64,000 bases of DNA from Microbulbifer agarilyticus (lineage in GTDB: Bacteria > Pseudomonadota > Gammaproteobacteria > Pseudomonadales > Cellvibrionaceae): assembly GCF_020171345.1 (NCBI RefSeq), contig NZ_JAIUZM010000001.1, positions 558,001 through 622,000 on the forward strand, read 5' to 3'. Below the pieces are notes generated by a model. The model saw only the letters and a list, made by a program, of their open reading frames with translations. It had not been told where the DNA came from and did no database searches. Below are positions 63,824-64,000 of the stretch, one piece after another. The position numbers were made by a program, and so were the translations under genes. Position 1 is the first letter of the stretch. The number at the start of each line of letters is the position of its first letter.

Positions 63824-64000
63824 ATGCTTGACCCAAAAAATGTAAAATCCATTGCTGATGCGCGGGCCATTATTGAGCAGCGAGGAATCACACATGTGAA
63901 AGTTGGCCTCTTTGATACTGATGGAGTAATGCGCGGGAAGTACATGAGCAGCCATAAGTTTCTATCCTCGCTCGAACACGGGTTCGCTTTTTGCGATGTC
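63824..64000 (+). CDS. Glutamine-synthetase-family protein, N-terminal part (runs off the window)
   Basis: Only 59 residues are visible. They begin MLDPKNVKSIADARAIIEQR and include HVKVGLFDTDGVMRGKYMS, the N-terminal beta-grasp pattern of GlnA-like enzymes such as gamma-glutamylpolyamine or gamma-glutamylamide synthetases. The catalytic domain lies outside. It is divergent from the AraC regulator with 157 bp between them. Confidence 0.7.
   Translation, partial: MLDPKNVKSIADARAIIEQRGITHVKVGLFDTDGVMRGKYMSSHKFLSSLEHGFAFCDV

Overview
The window looks like chromosome of a marine gammaproteobacterium, probably of the Cellvibrionales and Microbulbifer-like. This is inferred from GC-rich housekeeping genes, a thiL-pgpA / ribD-ribE-ribB-ribH-nusB block of gammaproteobacterial type, Gac/Rsm-type RNA regulation, an Mrp-type cation antiporter and TonB-driven haem uptake. 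No tRNA, rRNA, CRISPR array, transposase or prophage gene was seen. Genes are dense, and long antisense open frames are common because of the high GC content.

Layout. 0-7.7 kb: a signalling island with the C-terminal half of one Ser/Thr kinase-TPR protein, a complete paralogue, a DP-EP-like protein, a trypsin-like protease and a membrane-bound FHA protein. An intergenic, GGA-rich RNA candidate of CsrB type lies at about 4.55-4.99 kb. 7.8-13.6 kb: hisC, mepA, a D-Ala-D-Ala ligase gene, a secreted amidohydrolase and an HNH nuclease. 14.0-14.2 kb: an RsmY/RsmZ-type sRNA with a perfect GacA box. 14.4-21.6 kb: a sugar dehydrogenase-cytochrome c fusion, and a divergent operon of TonB receptor, PepSY membrane protein, RegB-type kinase and RegA-type regulator. 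21.7-33.8 kb: xseB-ispA and dxs, separated by a Rap1a/Tai-like gene and an eight-gene Mrp/Mbh-type antiporter operon. 34.1-37.2 kb: a DUF885 metallopeptidase and rsgA. 37.9-45.4 kb: ribA, a retropepsin-like protease, pgpA, thiL, nusB, ribH, ribB, ribE, ribD and nrdR. 45.5-49.6 kb: zur, a potF-like gene, glyA and a small outer-membrane barrel. 49.7-61.4 kb: a haem/oxygen block, with tonB-exbB-exbD-hmuTUV facing a haem receptor, then hutX-hutZ, a hemerythrin, an FNR/ANR regulator and hemN. 61.5-64 kb: a 3-hydroxyisobutyrate dehydrogenase, an AraC regulator and the start of a glutamine-synthetase-like gene.

How the parts connect. The haem block couples outer-membrane uptake, TonB energisation, periplasmic and inner-membrane transport, cytosolic haem handling and an oxygen-responsive regulator. 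FNR/ANR-type sites lie in front of hemN and the hemerythrin gene, and a Fur-like palindrome lies between tonB and the receptor. The two GGA-rich RNA loci would both act by titrating CsrA/RsmA. The riboflavin genes form one transcription block, with a RibB whose cyclohydrolase II half has lost its zinc cysteines and a separate complete ribA nearby.

The most unusual structure is a set of nested palindromic elements: two at 33.8-34.1 kb, one at 41.7-41.84 kb, and a second family of two at 57.0-57.2 kb. Each has a conserved core inside inverted arms whose sequence changes from copy to copy.
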